From the NCBI RefSeq assembly GCF_900176635.1, contig NZ_FXLN01000004.1:1198231-1262230 (forward strand): 64,000 nt of DNA, in the 5' to 3' direction. Source of the stretch: Clostridium merdae (GTDB taxonomy: Bacteria > Bacillota > Clostridia > Oscillospirales > Acutalibacteraceae). Below are positions 1 through 8,591 of the stretch, one piece after another (position 1 is the first letter of the stretch; the number at the start of each line of letters is the position of its first letter). The notes beneath the pieces were generated by a model that was not told the origin of the DNA, ran no database searches, and saw nothing but the letters and a program-made list of their open reading frames with translations. The position numbers and the translations under genes were made by a program.

Positions 1-41
1 TGCAGGTTTTGCATATACTGCAGGTACTGATTATCTGTCAT
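1..41 (-). CDS. Start of an unidentified gene, cut by the window edge
   Basis: On the minus strand an ATG at 41-39 opens a frame reading MTDNQYLQYMQNL to the window edge. A GAAAGGGGAA ribosome binding site lies about 11 bases upstream (complement of 52-60). The start therefore looks genuine, but thirteen residues are too few to assign a family. It would be transcribed leftward, beyond the cardiolipin synthase terminator, as a separate unit. Confidence 0.5.
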   Translation of the reverse strand, partial: MTDNQYLQYMQNL

Positions 42-261
42 TCTTCTCGTGTTCCCCTTTCGCTTAAATCTAAAGCTTATCCCATAACAGAATATGCCAG
101 CAGAATAATCCAAGTGCCTGTTCTCTTCTGAAATTAAACAGAAAGCCTATTCTGCAAACCCATTTCCAGTAATCCATTGCAAGACCGTAGGAATAAAGAG
201 AGTTTATTTTCCTAATTCACAAATTGTGACTATAATTAATTCAAATAAAAGAATCCTGCAC

Positions 262-299
262 AAAAAAACCTAAGTTATCGCTATGATAACTTGGGTTTT
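262..299 (-). terminator. Rho-independent terminator of the cardiolipin synthase gene
   Basis: A 15-bp stem with one G-T wobble (arms 265-279 and 285-299, 5-base loop) is followed on the minus strand by a run of seven T. It lies 30 bases past the stop codon of the leftward gene at 329. Bases 42-261 contain nothing I can recognise apart from the ribosome binding site of the edge gene. Confidence 0.85.
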
Positions 300-328
300 C
301 TTTTAATGAATCTCTATTTCTTTTTCTC

Positions 329-1861
329 TTACATAATTGGGGCAAACAGATTTAATATGCTGTTAAAGGCACGCGTATACCAGCTGGTGCGGCATTCAGC
401 ATGCACTACTTGGCTGCACTGCGAAAGTGACATCTCGAATTCATCTCGCATATTGCCAACTGCCGGGCAGCGGAACATCCACACCGCACATTCAAAGTGC
501 ATATAAAAGCTGCGGTAATCAAAATTAATTGTGCCAACGATTCCGTATTCATCATCACATACAACGGTTTTCGCATGATTAAAACCCGGTAGGTACTCGT
601 AAATCTTGACTCCGTTTTTTACTAGGAACTCATAGTTTGCACGAGTGACCCTATAAACCAGCTTCTTATCTGGAATATGCGGCGTAATAATGCGCACGTC
701 TACACCGCTTTTGGCGGCATTGCAAAGCGCTGTAATTATCTCGTTATCCGGTATTAAATAAGGTGTATTAATATAAAGATATTTTTTGGAACGACTAATC
801 AAGTTCAGGTACACATTTCGGCATACCGGCTCCCAATCCAGCGGATTATCGCTATAAGGAATTACGTAACCACCCTCGCATAGTTCATCCGGTTCCGGCT
901 CGACGCGAAATTTTTCATAGTCCTCTGTAATTTTACGCTCAAACCCCCATAAGGAAAGGAACATTACGGTAAAATTCCAAACCCCTTCTCCGCGAATCAT
1001 CACTGCGGCATCTTTCCATTTTCCAAACCTGGGAGTTAGGTTAATGTATTCATCGGCAAGGTTTACACCGCCGGTAAAGGCAACCTTACCATCAATCACT
1101 ACAATTTTACGGTGGTCACGGTTATTCATTAAAGTAGATAAAAACGGCACAAAGCTGTTAAATACACAGCACTGAATCCCCATTTTATTAAGGCGGCGGC
1201 TATATTTAAAGGGAAGTGTAAATAAACAGCCCATATCATCGTACATTACGCGAACCTCTACACCCTCTTTGGCTTTCTGCGCAAGGATTTCGAGTATAGT
1301 GTCCCACATAACGCCTTCACGAATGATAAAGTATTCTAAAAAAATGAAGTGCTCTGCCTTTTTGAGTTCCTCCACCAATGCAAGAAATTTCGCTTCTCCA
1401 CTTGGAAAATAGACCGCAGAGTCATTCCGGCTGGCAGGGCAATTGGAGTAACGCTGCAAATACTGCGCCTGCGCACCGGCATCTGCATTCAATTGGCTAA
1501 TTTTTTCCAAAATCTGTGGGTCTTGCTTTAAATAGGTGCGAAAGCTTTGGTTTTCAAGTGAAACACTGCGCCGAATGAACCGATTATGGCGGCTGCGACC
1601 AAACATAAGGTAAATGAGACCGCCAAATATGGGAAAAAGTAAAATAGAAACACACCATGCAAACTTATAGGTTGGGTGAAGCTCGCCGGTATTCAATATC
1701 CATAGCAGTACTGCAATGCTAATTACATTACAAATGCCGTAAAACCAAACATAATAACTGCTAAACTGTGTAATCATCAGCAGCAGTACCGCAATTTGAA
1801 CTAAAATTGCAAATGCAATCATAGAGGTGCGGCTAAGCAAACTTTGCAGAATCTTCTTCAT
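329..1861 (-). CDS. cls: Cardiolipin synthase (phospholipase D superfamily)
   Basis: Condenses phosphatidylglycerol into cardiolipin at the cytoplasmic membrane. The 510-residue length is typical of Gram-positive Cls. The N-terminus has two hydrophobic membrane segments (about residues 12-30 and 38-85, PLDc_N type). Two HKD motifs of the phospholipase D fold follow: HRKIVVIDGKVAFTGG in the middle and HAKTVVCDDEYGIVGT near the C-terminus, each with His, Lys and Asp in place. The gene stands alone with its own terminator, and AGGAAGGACTG just upstream serves as ribosome binding site. Family assignment is secure; other PLD-type phosphatidyltransferases are less likely given the N-terminal membrane module. 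Confidence 0.93.
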   Translation of the reverse strand: MKKILQSLLSRTSMIAFAILVQIAVLLLMITQFSSYYVWFYGICNVISIAVLLWILNTGELHPTYKFAWCVSILLFPIFGGLIYLMFGRSRHNRFIRRSVSLENQSFRTYLKQDPQILEKISQLNADAGAQAQYLQRYSNCPASRNDSAVYFPSGEAKFLALVEELKKAEHFIFLEYFIIREGVMWDTILEILAQKAKEGVEVRVMYDDMGCLFTLPFKYSRRLNKMGIQCCVFNSFVPFLSTLMNNRDHRKIVVIDGKVAFTGGVNLADEYINLTPRFGKWKDAAVMIRGEGVWNFTVMFLSLWGFERKITEDYEKFRVEPEPDELCEGGYVIPYSDNPLDWEPVCRNVYLNLISRSKKYLYINTPYLIPDNEIITALCNAAKSGVDVRIITPHIPDKKLVYRVTRANYEFLVKNGVKIYEYLPGFNHAKTVVCDDEYGIVGTINFDYRSFYMHFECAVWMFRCPAVGNMRDEFEMSLSQCSQVVHAECRTSWYTRAFNSILNLFAPIM

Positions 1862-1890
1862 ACAGTCCTTCCTTTGCGATTAGGGGATTC

Positions 1891-1919
1891 TTGTCAAACC
1901 AGTGGGGATACGCTATAAT
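1891..1919 (+). promoter_or_regulatory. Sigma-70-like promoter, target uncertain
   Basis: TTGTCA (1891-1896) and a perfect TATAAT (1914-1919) are separated by 17 bases. It points toward degV, whose start is about 360 bases away. The -10 element lies inside a repeated 21-base sequence, so it may be part of a repeat rather than a dedicated degV promoter. Confidence 0.4.
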
Positions 1920-1932
1920 AACCTCACGCCGC
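1912..1932 (+). repeat. 21-base direct repeat, copy 1
   Basis: Begins GCTATAATAACCTCACGCCG and recurs identically at 2031-2051; a shorter third copy (TGCTATAATAAC) sits at 2160. Each contains TATAAT. The region 1862-2275 has no gene, only these repeats. Confidence 0.7.
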
Positions 1933-2030
1933 TTGCCAAAGCAAAGCTTTGGGCGGCTGGGAGAGCATTGAAGCATCAGCCTTAATATAATGACTTGTTT
2001 CTTCTCAATTCATGATTGTTAAGCTCGGAT

Positions 2031-2051
2031 GCTATAATAACCTCACGCCGC
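2031..2051 (+). repeat. 21-base direct repeat, copy 2
   Basis: Identical to 1912-1932, in the same orientation, 119 bases downstream. No good -35 box is present in front of this copy, which argues against both copies being functional promoters. Confidence 0.7.
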
Positions 2052-2275
2052 ACTCAAAAGCGTAGCTTTCTAATTTATATGGGTATCCTCTAAATGAGGC
2101 TCATTTTGCTAATTAACGTAAAAAAACACGTTTGTATTACCTCAAAACGTTTATTTTCTGCTATAATAACAGAAAATCATGTGTATTGGTATCTCAATAA
2201 AAAGTATGTTTCATCTTTTTTATATTTTTAATAGATTCAGGGACATAAATCCCTTTGTAAGAGGAGGCCACTTGA

Positions 2276-3148
2276 TTGAAAAATTACGCTTTAATTACCG
2301 ATGCTACTTGTGATCTTCCCACGGAAGTATTAGATAAGCTGGATGTTCGCGTTATTCCTATGGAATTTCAAATTGGAGGAACCCTCTACCAGCACTACCC
2401 AGACGCACGTGAAATGAGCTTTGCTACTTTTTACGAGCGGATGGCAGCAGGAGAAACACCCTCTACCTCACAAGTAAACCAGCTTACTTATATGAAATAT
2501 TTTGAGGCTATACTCGAAGCTGGTATGGACGTGCTCTATTTGAGCTTTACCTCTGGTTTGAGCGGTACCTACCAGTCTTCCCTCATTATAGCCACTGAAT
2601 TACAGGAAAAATACCCCGAACAGAGAATTGTTTGCATCGATTCCTTATGCGCTTCCATTGGTCAAGGCTTATTTGTGCTATTGGCTGCGCAGAAAAAGCA
2701 AGAGGGTTACACAATTGATGAGATGGTTTCATGGGCACAGCAAAGTCACCTGCACATTGCCCAATGGTTTACTGTGGATGACCTCAATCACCTTCGCCGT
2801 GGCGGCCGCATTTCCTCGGTTGCCGCACTGGCTGGCTCCGCTTTGGGAATTAAGCCCGTACTGCACGTAGACAGCGAAGGCAAGCTTGTTGCGGCACAAA
2901 AGGTTCGCGGCCGTAGAAAATCGATGGATGCCCTGATTGACCGAATTGCACAAACTGGGATTAACCCGGCAGAGCAAGTTATTTTAATCGGGCATGGCAA
3001 CAGTGAAAAAGACGCGAAGCAGCTCAAGACCGAAATTCGCGACCGATTCCGCCCAAAAGAGATTATTATTTGCGACATTGGCCCGGTCATCGGTGCTCAT
3101 GTTGGGCCGGGAATGCTGGCAGTATCGTTCTGGGCAAGTGAAAATTAA
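2276..3148 (+). CDS. DegV family fatty-acid-binding protein
   Basis: A 290-residue protein of the DegV family. These proteins bind a fatty acid, and the FakB members present it to the FakA kinase. The N-terminal DegV signature (YALITDATCDLP), the SGLSGTYQSS ligand-binding loop (about residues 98-107) and the conserved RRGGRISS segment are all present. The start is a TTG at 2276, preceded by GAGGAGG with 8-base spacing; no ATG fits. No fakA is adjacent. A hairpin at 3164-3192 may terminate it ahead of the next gene. FakB function is inference; family membership is clear. Confidence 0.9.
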   Translation: MKNYALITDATCDLPTEVLDKLDVRVIPMEFQIGGTLYQHYPDAREMSFATFYERMAAGETPSTSQVNQLTYMKYFEAILEAGMDVLYLSFTSGLSGTYQSSLIIATELQEKYPEQRIVCIDSLCASIGQGLFVLLAAQKKQEGYTIDEMVSWAQQSHLHIAQWFTVDDLNHLRRGGRISSVAALAGSALGIKPVLHVDSEGKLVAAQKVRGRRKSMDALIDRIAQTGINPAEQVILIGHGNSEKDAKQLKTEIRDRFRPKEIIICDIGPVIGAHVGPGMLAVSFWASEN

Positions 3149-3163
3149 ACAAGCTTTAGCCAT

Positions 3164-3196
3164 AAAGCGTGACCATCTTTTAGGAACGCTTTTTTG
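3164..3196 (+). terminator. Weak hairpin terminator after degV
   Basis: AAAGCGT (3164-3170) pairs with ACGCTTT (3186-3192) across a 15-base loop and is followed by a T run. Short stem, so only moderate confidence. Confidence 0.45.
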
Positions 3197-3238
3197 GTTG
3201 ATAGAGTCATCTTGTAACATTGTCAGGAGGAATGTAAC

Positions 3239-3619
3239 ATGCAGAAGAAAGAAATAGCCACTACCAACGCACCAGCCGCCATTGGCCCTTATTCGCAGGC
3301 CGTACAAATTGGGGATACCCTGTATACGTCCGGTCAAATTCCAATTGACCCAGCTACCGGCGCTTTGGTACCAGGTGGAATACAAGAGCAGGGAACCCGT
3401 GTGTTCCAGAATCTAAAAGCAGTGTTAGAAGAGGCTGGCGCAGATTTTTCGAAGGTAGTGAAAGTGAACGTATTCCTCACAGACCTTAATGATTTTGCCG
3501 CTTTAAATGAACTGTACGCCACTTATTTTGAAAAACCCTACCCCGCCCGTTCCTGCGTGCAGGTAGCCGGCCTGCCTAAGGGTGCTTTGGTGGAAATTGA
3601 AATGGTGGCCGTACTATAA
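3239..3619 (+). CDS. ridA: RidA family reactive intermediate/imine deaminase
   Basis: A 126-residue YjgF/YER057c/UK114 protein, which hydrolyses reactive enamine/imine intermediates released by PLP enzymes. The family signature is complete: APAAIGPYSQAV near the N-terminus, YTSGQIPIDPATG, the catalytic Arg in PARSCVQVAGLPKGALVEIE, and a C-terminal EMVAVL. The start ATG follows AGGAGG with 8-base spacing. Its stop codon lies one base from the stop of the convergent ldh gene, with no terminator between them. Length equals the family norm. Confidence 0.95.
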   Translation: MQKKEIATTNAPAAIGPYSQAVQIGDTLYTSGQIPIDPATGALVPGGIQEQGTRVFQNLKAVLEEAGADFSKVVKVNVFLTDLNDFAALNELYATYFEKPYPARSCVQVAGLPKGALVEIEMVAVL

Positions 3620-3620
3620 A

Positions 3621-4577
3621 CTAGATTTCAAAGCGGATGCTTCCAAAGGCATCCTTTAAAACGCTGGATGAGAGCTTGAATTTTTCAAGCTCTTTTTCTG
3701 TTAATGTAACCTCTAATATACCGGCAACTCCCTCTCGGTTCACAAAGCTGGGAACACCAATATACACATCCTTTTCCCCATACTGCCCGTTGAGCAAAGT
3801 AGAAACAGTTAATATGCTGTTCTCATCACCAAAAATCGCCTTTACAATCCGCACCATCGACATACCAATCCCGTAATACGTCGATTTTTTCGCCGCAATA
3901 ATTTTTTGTGCGGCGTTTTTTACGTCCTCACTAATGTTTTGCAAATCGGCCAGAGAAAACTTTTCAGGAGATTCTTCTACTATTTTTAATACGGGCTTTG
4001 TTCCTACCATCGCCTGCGACCAAGGCACAAATTCACTGTCGCCATGCTCCCCCATTACATAGGCGTGCACATTGCGGGGGTCTGTTCGAAGGTAGCTGCC
4101 AAGCAGGTAACGCAGGCGGGCACTGTCGAGCGTTGTGCCCGAACCTATCACACGGCGGGGGTCAAAGCCGGAAAGCTTTTGTGTTACATGCGCCATAATA
4201 TCCACCGGATTTGTCGCAATCAGAAAGATTCCGTTAAAACCAGACGCAACCACAGGGGCCACCACGGAGCGGAAAACCGCCGTATTCCGCTGAAGAAGAT
4301 CAATGCGGGTCTCTCCCGGCTTTTGGGCCACTCCGGCACAGATGGCAACAATATCGGCATCCTTGCAGTCCTCATAGCTGCCGGCATAAATCTTCATATG
4401 GGAGCCGGAAAACGCAACACCGTGGTTTAAATCCATTGCTTCGCCTTCCGCACGCAGAGTATCAAGGTCGATTAATACGAGTTCATCGCATGCGGTTTGG
4501 TTTAGCAGCGCATAGGCGAAGCTCATTCCAACAAATCCGGTTCCAACCAGCACTATCTTTCGAATGTCGTTTTTCAC
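3621..4577 (-). CDS. ldh: L-lactate dehydrogenase
   Basis: Reduces pyruvate to L-lactate with NADH at the end of glycolysis. The 318 residues hold the Rossmann loop VGTGFVGMSFAYA (11-23), the mobile substrate loop AQKPGETR with Gln85, which specifies lactate over malate (malate dehydrogenases have Arg here), ATNPVDI (121-127) and the catalytic His178 in GEHGDSE. The Arg of SARLRYLLG is also present. It is a single-gene unit with its own promoter (4641-4668). Conserved allosteric features cannot be judged by eye. Assignment is firm. Confidence 0.95.
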   Translation of the reverse strand: MKNDIRKIVLVGTGFVGMSFAYALLNQTACDELVLIDLDTLRAEGEAMDLNHGVAFSGSHMKIYAGSYEDCKDADIVAICAGVAQKPGETRIDLLQRNTAVFRSVVAPVVASGFNGIFLIATNPVDIMAHVTQKLSGFDPRRVIGSGTTLDSARLRYLLGSYLRTDPRNVHAYVMGEHGDSEFVPWSQAMVGTKPVLKIVEESPEKFSLADLQNISEDVKNAAQKIIAAKKSTYYGIGMSMVRIVKAIFGDENSILTVSTLLNGQYGEKDVYIGVPSFVNREGVAGILEVTLTEKELEKFKLSSSVLKDAFGSIRFEI

Positions 4578-4640
4578 TGAAATTCCCCTCCTATAATTCC
4601 GGTTTCCCTTGTTTAAGATTGTTAAAGAATAGTTATTTGA

Positions 4641-4668
4641 AGTATACCACTTTTTTCCAGTATAGCAA
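4641..4668 (-). promoter_or_regulatory. Probable ldh promoter
   Basis: On the minus strand TTGCTA (4668-4663) and TATACT (4646-4641) are separated by 16 bases, about 65 bases upstream of the ldh start. Confidence 0.55.
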
Positions 4669-4875
4669 ATACTATTTTCCCTTGCTTATCATAGTGCTTG
4701 CTTGCAAAATATGAGCACTGATACTTTTGAAGGAAAGGCAGAACAAAAAATGCAGGAGTACGGCTATTCCCAAGCAATTTTAGCGCTCGACTTTTACCAA
4801 AGCAACTATTTGCTTTGTAGTTACATACAGCTTTATTATCACACAAACATTTTTAGTATAACCTCAATTTTTATC

Positions 4876-4904
4876 TTTACAAAGAACATACGTTCCAGTA
4901 TAAT
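4876..4904 (+). promoter_or_regulatory. Promoter with embedded LexA (SOS) box
   Basis: TTTACA (4876-4881), 17-base spacer, TATAAT (4899-4904). The spacer contains GAACATACGTTC (4884-4895). With its flanks this matches the Bacillota SOS consensus CGAACRNRYGTTYC at 13 of 14 positions (A for the first C). LexA bound here would block RNA polymerase directly. It drives the radical SAM/DUF4130 gene pair beginning at 4962. Confidence 0.8.
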
Positions 4905-4961
4905 AAAAGAGGTTTTTTTTAATTCTATTTTTACCAGTAAAAAGCAAGGAGGGTTTGGCAT

Positions 4962-6275
4962 TTGCAAACGTTGGATAAGCTTCAAATATTATCGGACTCT
5001 GCGAAGTACGACGTAGCCTGCACCTCCAGTGGAGTAGACCGTGGAGCCTCTGAAAACGGCGGTATGGGAAGTGCCGTCTCCGGAGGAATCTGCCACAGCT
5101 TTTCAGCAGACGGGCGCTGTATCTCTCTGCTAAAGGTACTTATGACCAATAGCTGTGCTTACGACTGCAAATATTGCGTCAACCGCAGAAGCAACGACGT
5201 TCCCCGTGCCACCTTTACGCCGAGGGAACTGGCGGACTTAACCATGAACTTCTACCGCAGGAACTACATTGAGGGCTTATTTCTCAGCTCTGGAATCTTA
5301 AAATCTCCTGATTACACCTGCGAGCGGATGATTGAGGTGCTTCGCATTCTTCGTGAGGAATACCGCTTTAACGGGTATATTCACGCAAAGGCGATTCCCG
5401 GAGCAGATAGCCTTTTAATCGAACGACTTGGCTCTCTGGCGGATCGCATGAGCGTAAACATTGAAATGCCTTCCCAAAAGAGCCTTGCCCTGCTCGCACC
5501 GGATAAATCCAAAACCAACATCTTAAAGCCGATGGGCTTTATTACGGGGAGAATCAAAGAAAACAAAACTGATTTGGTTCGTTACCGCCATACCCCAAAA
5601 TTCGCACCGGCGGGGCAAAGTACGCAAATGATAATTGGCGCAACGCCGGACAGTGATTTTCAAATTCTGAAGCTTACAGAAGGGTTATACCGCCGATACG
5701 AACTCAAGCGTGTTTTCTTTTCGGCATATATTCCTGTTTCAAACGACCCTCTTCTGCCTGCCCTTACGGTTCGCCCCCCTCTGCTACGCGAGCACCGGCT
5801 ATACCAGGCAGATTGGCTGCTGCGTTTTTATGGCTTTTCAGCAGATGAACTACTGGATGAAGCACACCAAAGCTTCCACCCCATGCTAGACCCCAAATGC
5901 AACTGGGCACTGAACCATTTGGAGCAATTTCCAGTAGATGTAAATCGCGCTCCCTATGAAGCCATTTTAAGAGTTCCGGGCATTGGTGTAAAAAGCGCGG
6001 GACGAATTACCGCCGCTCGCCGCTCGGGGACACTGCGAACAGATGATTTGAGAAAGCTGGGCGTTGTAATGAAACGCGCCAGATATTTTATCTATGGAGC
6101 GGGACGCGATGAGCGCCCGCCGCCGCTTACCCATGATGCTGTGCTTCGTGCCTTAGTATCGGATTCCTGCAAAGCACTGTTCGAACCGCAGGGAGAACAG
6201 CTTTCCTTTTTCCCGAAAGAGACGGCTCCTCAGTTATGGGAAGGGGGTATTTCATGCCTTCCGGGACCCCAGTAG
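4962..6275 (+). CDS. Putative DNA modification/repair radical SAM protein (TIGR03916 type)
   Basis: A 437-residue radical SAM enzyme. The cluster-binding motif CxxxCxxC is at C65, C69 and C72 (SCAYDCKYCVNR). A helix-hairpin-helix DNA-binding motif (RVPGIGVKSAGRI, about residues 335-350) lies near the C-terminus. This architecture matches the family described as a putative DNA modification/repair radical SAM protein, found linked to a uracil-DNA-glycosylase-like partner. The start is a TTG at 4962 behind AAGGAGGG. It overlaps the next gene by 22 bases, so the two are translationally coupled. The SOS box in the promoter independently supports a role in DNA damage. The reaction is unknown. Confidence 0.85.
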   Translation: MQTLDKLQILSDSAKYDVACTSSGVDRGASENGGMGSAVSGGICHSFSADGRCISLLKVLMTNSCAYDCKYCVNRRSNDVPRATFTPRELADLTMNFYRRNYIEGLFLSSGILKSPDYTCERMIEVLRILREEYRFNGYIHAKAIPGADSLLIERLGSLADRMSVNIEMPSQKSLALLAPDKSKTNILKPMGFITGRIKENKTDLVRYRHTPKFAPAGQSTQMIIGATPDSDFQILKLTEGLYRRYELKRVFFSAYIPVSNDPLLPALTVRPPLLREHRLYQADWLLRFYGFSADELLDEAHQSFHPMLDPKCNWALNHLEQFPVDVNRAPYEAILRVPGIGVKSAGRITAARRSGTLRTDDLRKLGVVMKRARYFIYGAGRDERPPPLTHDAVLRALVSDSCKALFEPQGEQLSFFPKETAPQLWEGGISCLPGPQ

Positions 6276-7117
6276 TGCGGGATTACCGTTACGACGGCAG
6301 TTGGGACGGCCTACTATGCTGCTTATTTGAGACCTATGAGCGAAAAGAGATACCGCAGGCAGTGTATTCACACGAGACAGTGCAGCAAACACTGTACCCG
6401 GCTGTGGAAATCGCCACCGACCCAAACAAGGTTCAGCGCGTAAAAACGGCTATGCTGCCTAAGATTGGCTCGAATGCAAAGCATTTAGCAGAACGGGCTT
6501 TTTTAACCTGTCTGCCACAAAAAGAGGTTTGGATTCTCCGCTTTCTTCGGCAGGCATTTCGTTACGGCCCTCAGGTAATGAACCACTTAACAGACCCTGC
6601 CGTTCACACCTTAAACAAGGCAGTATTGCATTTACAGCATGAAAGCCACCAATACGAAGGCTTTGTTCGCTTTTCCGTTTCGCAGGGAGCGTTGTGGTCA
6701 GTAATTGAGCCGAAAAATCAAGTTCTGCCTCTTTTAGCGCCTCATTTTAGCAAGCGTTTTTGTAATGAGACCTTTTTAATCTACGATAAAACCAATGACC
6801 AAGCCTTGGTTTACCAAAATGGACGCTATGAGATATTGCCCTTACTTGCATTTGAGCCACCAGAACCAGATGAAACTGAGCAGCGTTACCGAACGCTTTG
6901 GCATACCTTTTACGATTCGATTAGTATTCGGGACCGTGAGAATTTACGGCTTCGCATGAACCACATGCAAAAACGGTATTGGAAGCACCTTACCGAAATG
7001 CAATACCAATTTTACCGAGATTTACAAAGTGAGCCGGATTACGAAAATGACAACGAAACAAAAGAGCAGGGCCCTCCTCGCTCGCAAAATGCCTTACCTC
7101 CAGAAACCAACGTGTAA
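6254..7117 (+). CDS. DUF4130 / TIGR03915 DNA-metabolism protein
   Basis: A 287-residue partner of the preceding radical SAM protein, of the family called probable DNA metabolism protein (TIGR03915, DUF4130). Recognisable segments are the N-terminal YRYDGSWDGLLCCLFETYE and the C-terminal FYDSISIRDRENLRLRMNHMQKRYWKHLTEM. The C-terminal part resembles the region fused to uracil-DNA glycosylases in other genomes. An ATG at 6236 is in frame, but AAGGGGG at 6241-6247 places the real start at 6254. It is the second gene of the SOS-controlled pair. No catalytic residues are established for the family. Confidence 0.82.
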   Translation: MPSGTPVVRDYRYDGSWDGLLCCLFETYERKEIPQAVYSHETVQQTLYPAVEIATDPNKVQRVKTAMLPKIGSNAKHLAERAFLTCLPQKEVWILRFLRQAFRYGPQVMNHLTDPAVHTLNKAVLHLQHESHQYEGFVRFSVSQGALWSVIEPKNQVLPLLAPHFSKRFCNETFLIYDKTNDQALVYQNGRYEILPLLAFEPPEPDETEQRYRTLWHTFYDSISIRDRENLRLRMNHMQKRYWKHLTEMQYQFYRDLQSEPDYENDNETKEQGPPRSQNALPPETNV

Positions 7118-7277
7118 GAGAGCATTACATTTCTATTTAGTAAAATCAGTTCTTCCCTTTCTAAACATTACATCAGTTTTCAATGGATTTCTTTACAACT
7201 CTTGCTTTTCGCTTTTCAAAACGGTACGATACTAGAACGGGAAGTATCCCAGTGCTCGCTTTGAAAAGGAGAATCGC

Positions 7278-8510
7278 ATGAAAGCAGTGACACCTGAACA
7301 AAAACAATTACGCTCCGCCTTAATCGGTGCGGCGTTTATGACCGGCGCTTCCTCAATTGGGCCGGGCTTTATGGTACAAACCTCTCTATTTACCGCACAA
7401 TACGGGCAAAGCCTTGCGGCGGCCATTGTTGCCATGATTGTGATTGATACCTTTGCAAAGCTGAATCTTTGGAGTATTTTAGGCGTTTCTGGCTTACGGG
7501 GGCAAGAGCTGGCGAACCGTGTGCTGCCCGGTGCCGGGAATATAATCGCCATTTTAGTTACCTTTGGCGGCTTTACGTTTGCAATAGGCAACGTAGGCGG
7601 TGCTGCTCTTGGATTAAATGCGGTTTGCGGCCTCCCGCTTATGGTAGGTTATTTTCTTTCCAGTGGTCTGGCGATTTCATTGTTCCTGATGAAGAATGCT
7701 TCAAACGGAATTAACCGTGCATCTCAAGTGCTAAGCGTGATGGTTCTACTCATTCTGCTGGTTATGTCCTTTCAAACGGATCCACCGCTCCAGCGTGTGG
7801 CAAACGGCATGCTTTTTCCAGAACAGCCTCTTTTACTTCTGGTTCCTCTCATTACTCTGCTAGGCGGCTCTACCGGCGGTTACATTGCATATAGCGGAGC
7901 ACACCGTTTTTTGGATGCGGGCATTTCTGGTCAAGAAAACCTGAAAGGAATTCGAAAAAGCACGCTCCTAACCTGCGGTATTACAGGGCTTTCGCGCATA
8001 TTAATTTTTCTTGTGGTATTTGGGGTGTGTGCCGCCGGAGGGAAAGCAGCTGCCGCGGCAATCGAAGCTGCTGAGAACCCCGCAGCACAAGCGTTTTTAC
8101 TTGGTGCAGGGGAATTGGGGTCACGCCTGTTTGGCGTCGCACTATTCTGTGCCGGTATTACCACTATTATCGGTTCATCGTATACTTCAATTTCCTTTTT
8201 AAAAACACTTCATCCTACCATTGCAAAAAATGAAACGTGGTTTATTACTGGGTTTATTGCTTTAGCAACGCTGCTGATTGCTACCATTGGCAAAGCAACT
8301 GCTTTACTGGTCATTGCTGGGGTAATCAACGGATTTGTTCTCCCCTTTACGCTTGCCATTACGCTATGGAGTGTTCGAGACAAAAGCATAGTAGGAAAAG
8401 ACTACCGGCACCCCTGGGTGCTAACAGCAGCTGGAATATTGATTACCTTACTCACTACATACGCTGCCTTTCTCGCACTGCCCTCTTCGCTGGCGATGTT
8501 GTTTGACTAA
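7278..8510 (+). CDS. NRAMP-superfamily membrane transporter lacking the DPGN metal motif
   Basis: 410 residues with about 11 hydrophobic segments. The opening GASSIGPGFMVQTSLFTAQYG aligns with the first transmembrane helix of NRAMP metal transporters (consensus GPGFLxxxxxxDPGN). The metal-binding DPGN is replaced here by a sequence without Asp, and the helix-6 MPH motif appears to be replaced by SGAH. The canonical Mn/Fe site is therefore missing and the substrate cannot be inferred. Start ATG behind AAAAGGAG. It stands alone, 160 bases after the SOS-controlled pair, and ends at a bidirectional terminator. An NRAMP-related divergent branch is the best call. Confidence 0.65.
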   Translation: MKAVTPEQKQLRSALIGAAFMTGASSIGPGFMVQTSLFTAQYGQSLAAAIVAMIVIDTFAKLNLWSILGVSGLRGQELANRVLPGAGNIIAILVTFGGFTFAIGNVGGAALGLNAVCGLPLMVGYFLSSGLAISLFLMKNASNGINRASQVLSVMVLLILLVMSFQTDPPLQRVANGMLFPEQPLLLLVPLITLLGGSTGGYIAYSGAHRFLDAGISGQENLKGIRKSTLLTCGITGLSRILIFLVVFGVCAAGGKAAAAAIEAAENPAAQAFLLGAGELGSRLFGVALFCAGITTIIGSSYTSISFLKTLHPTIAKNETWFITGFIALATLLIATIGKATALLVIAGVINGFVLPFTLAITLWSVRDKSIVGKDYRHPWVLTAAGILITLLTTYAAFLALPSSLAMLFD

Positions 8511-8536
8511 TTACGCTTTCTTTTAATTGAGCGCAA

Positions 8537-8572
8537 AAAAGCTGCTGTTCTGAATTTAGAACAGCAGCTTTT
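8537..8572. terminator. Bidirectional terminator between the NRAMP-like gene and pfkA
   Basis: A perfect 15-bp stem (8537-8551 with 8558-8572) has A-rich 5' and T-rich 3' flanks, so it can work for both convergent transcripts. Confidence 0.85.
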
Positions 8573-8591
8573 AATATTACAATAAAAAGGA

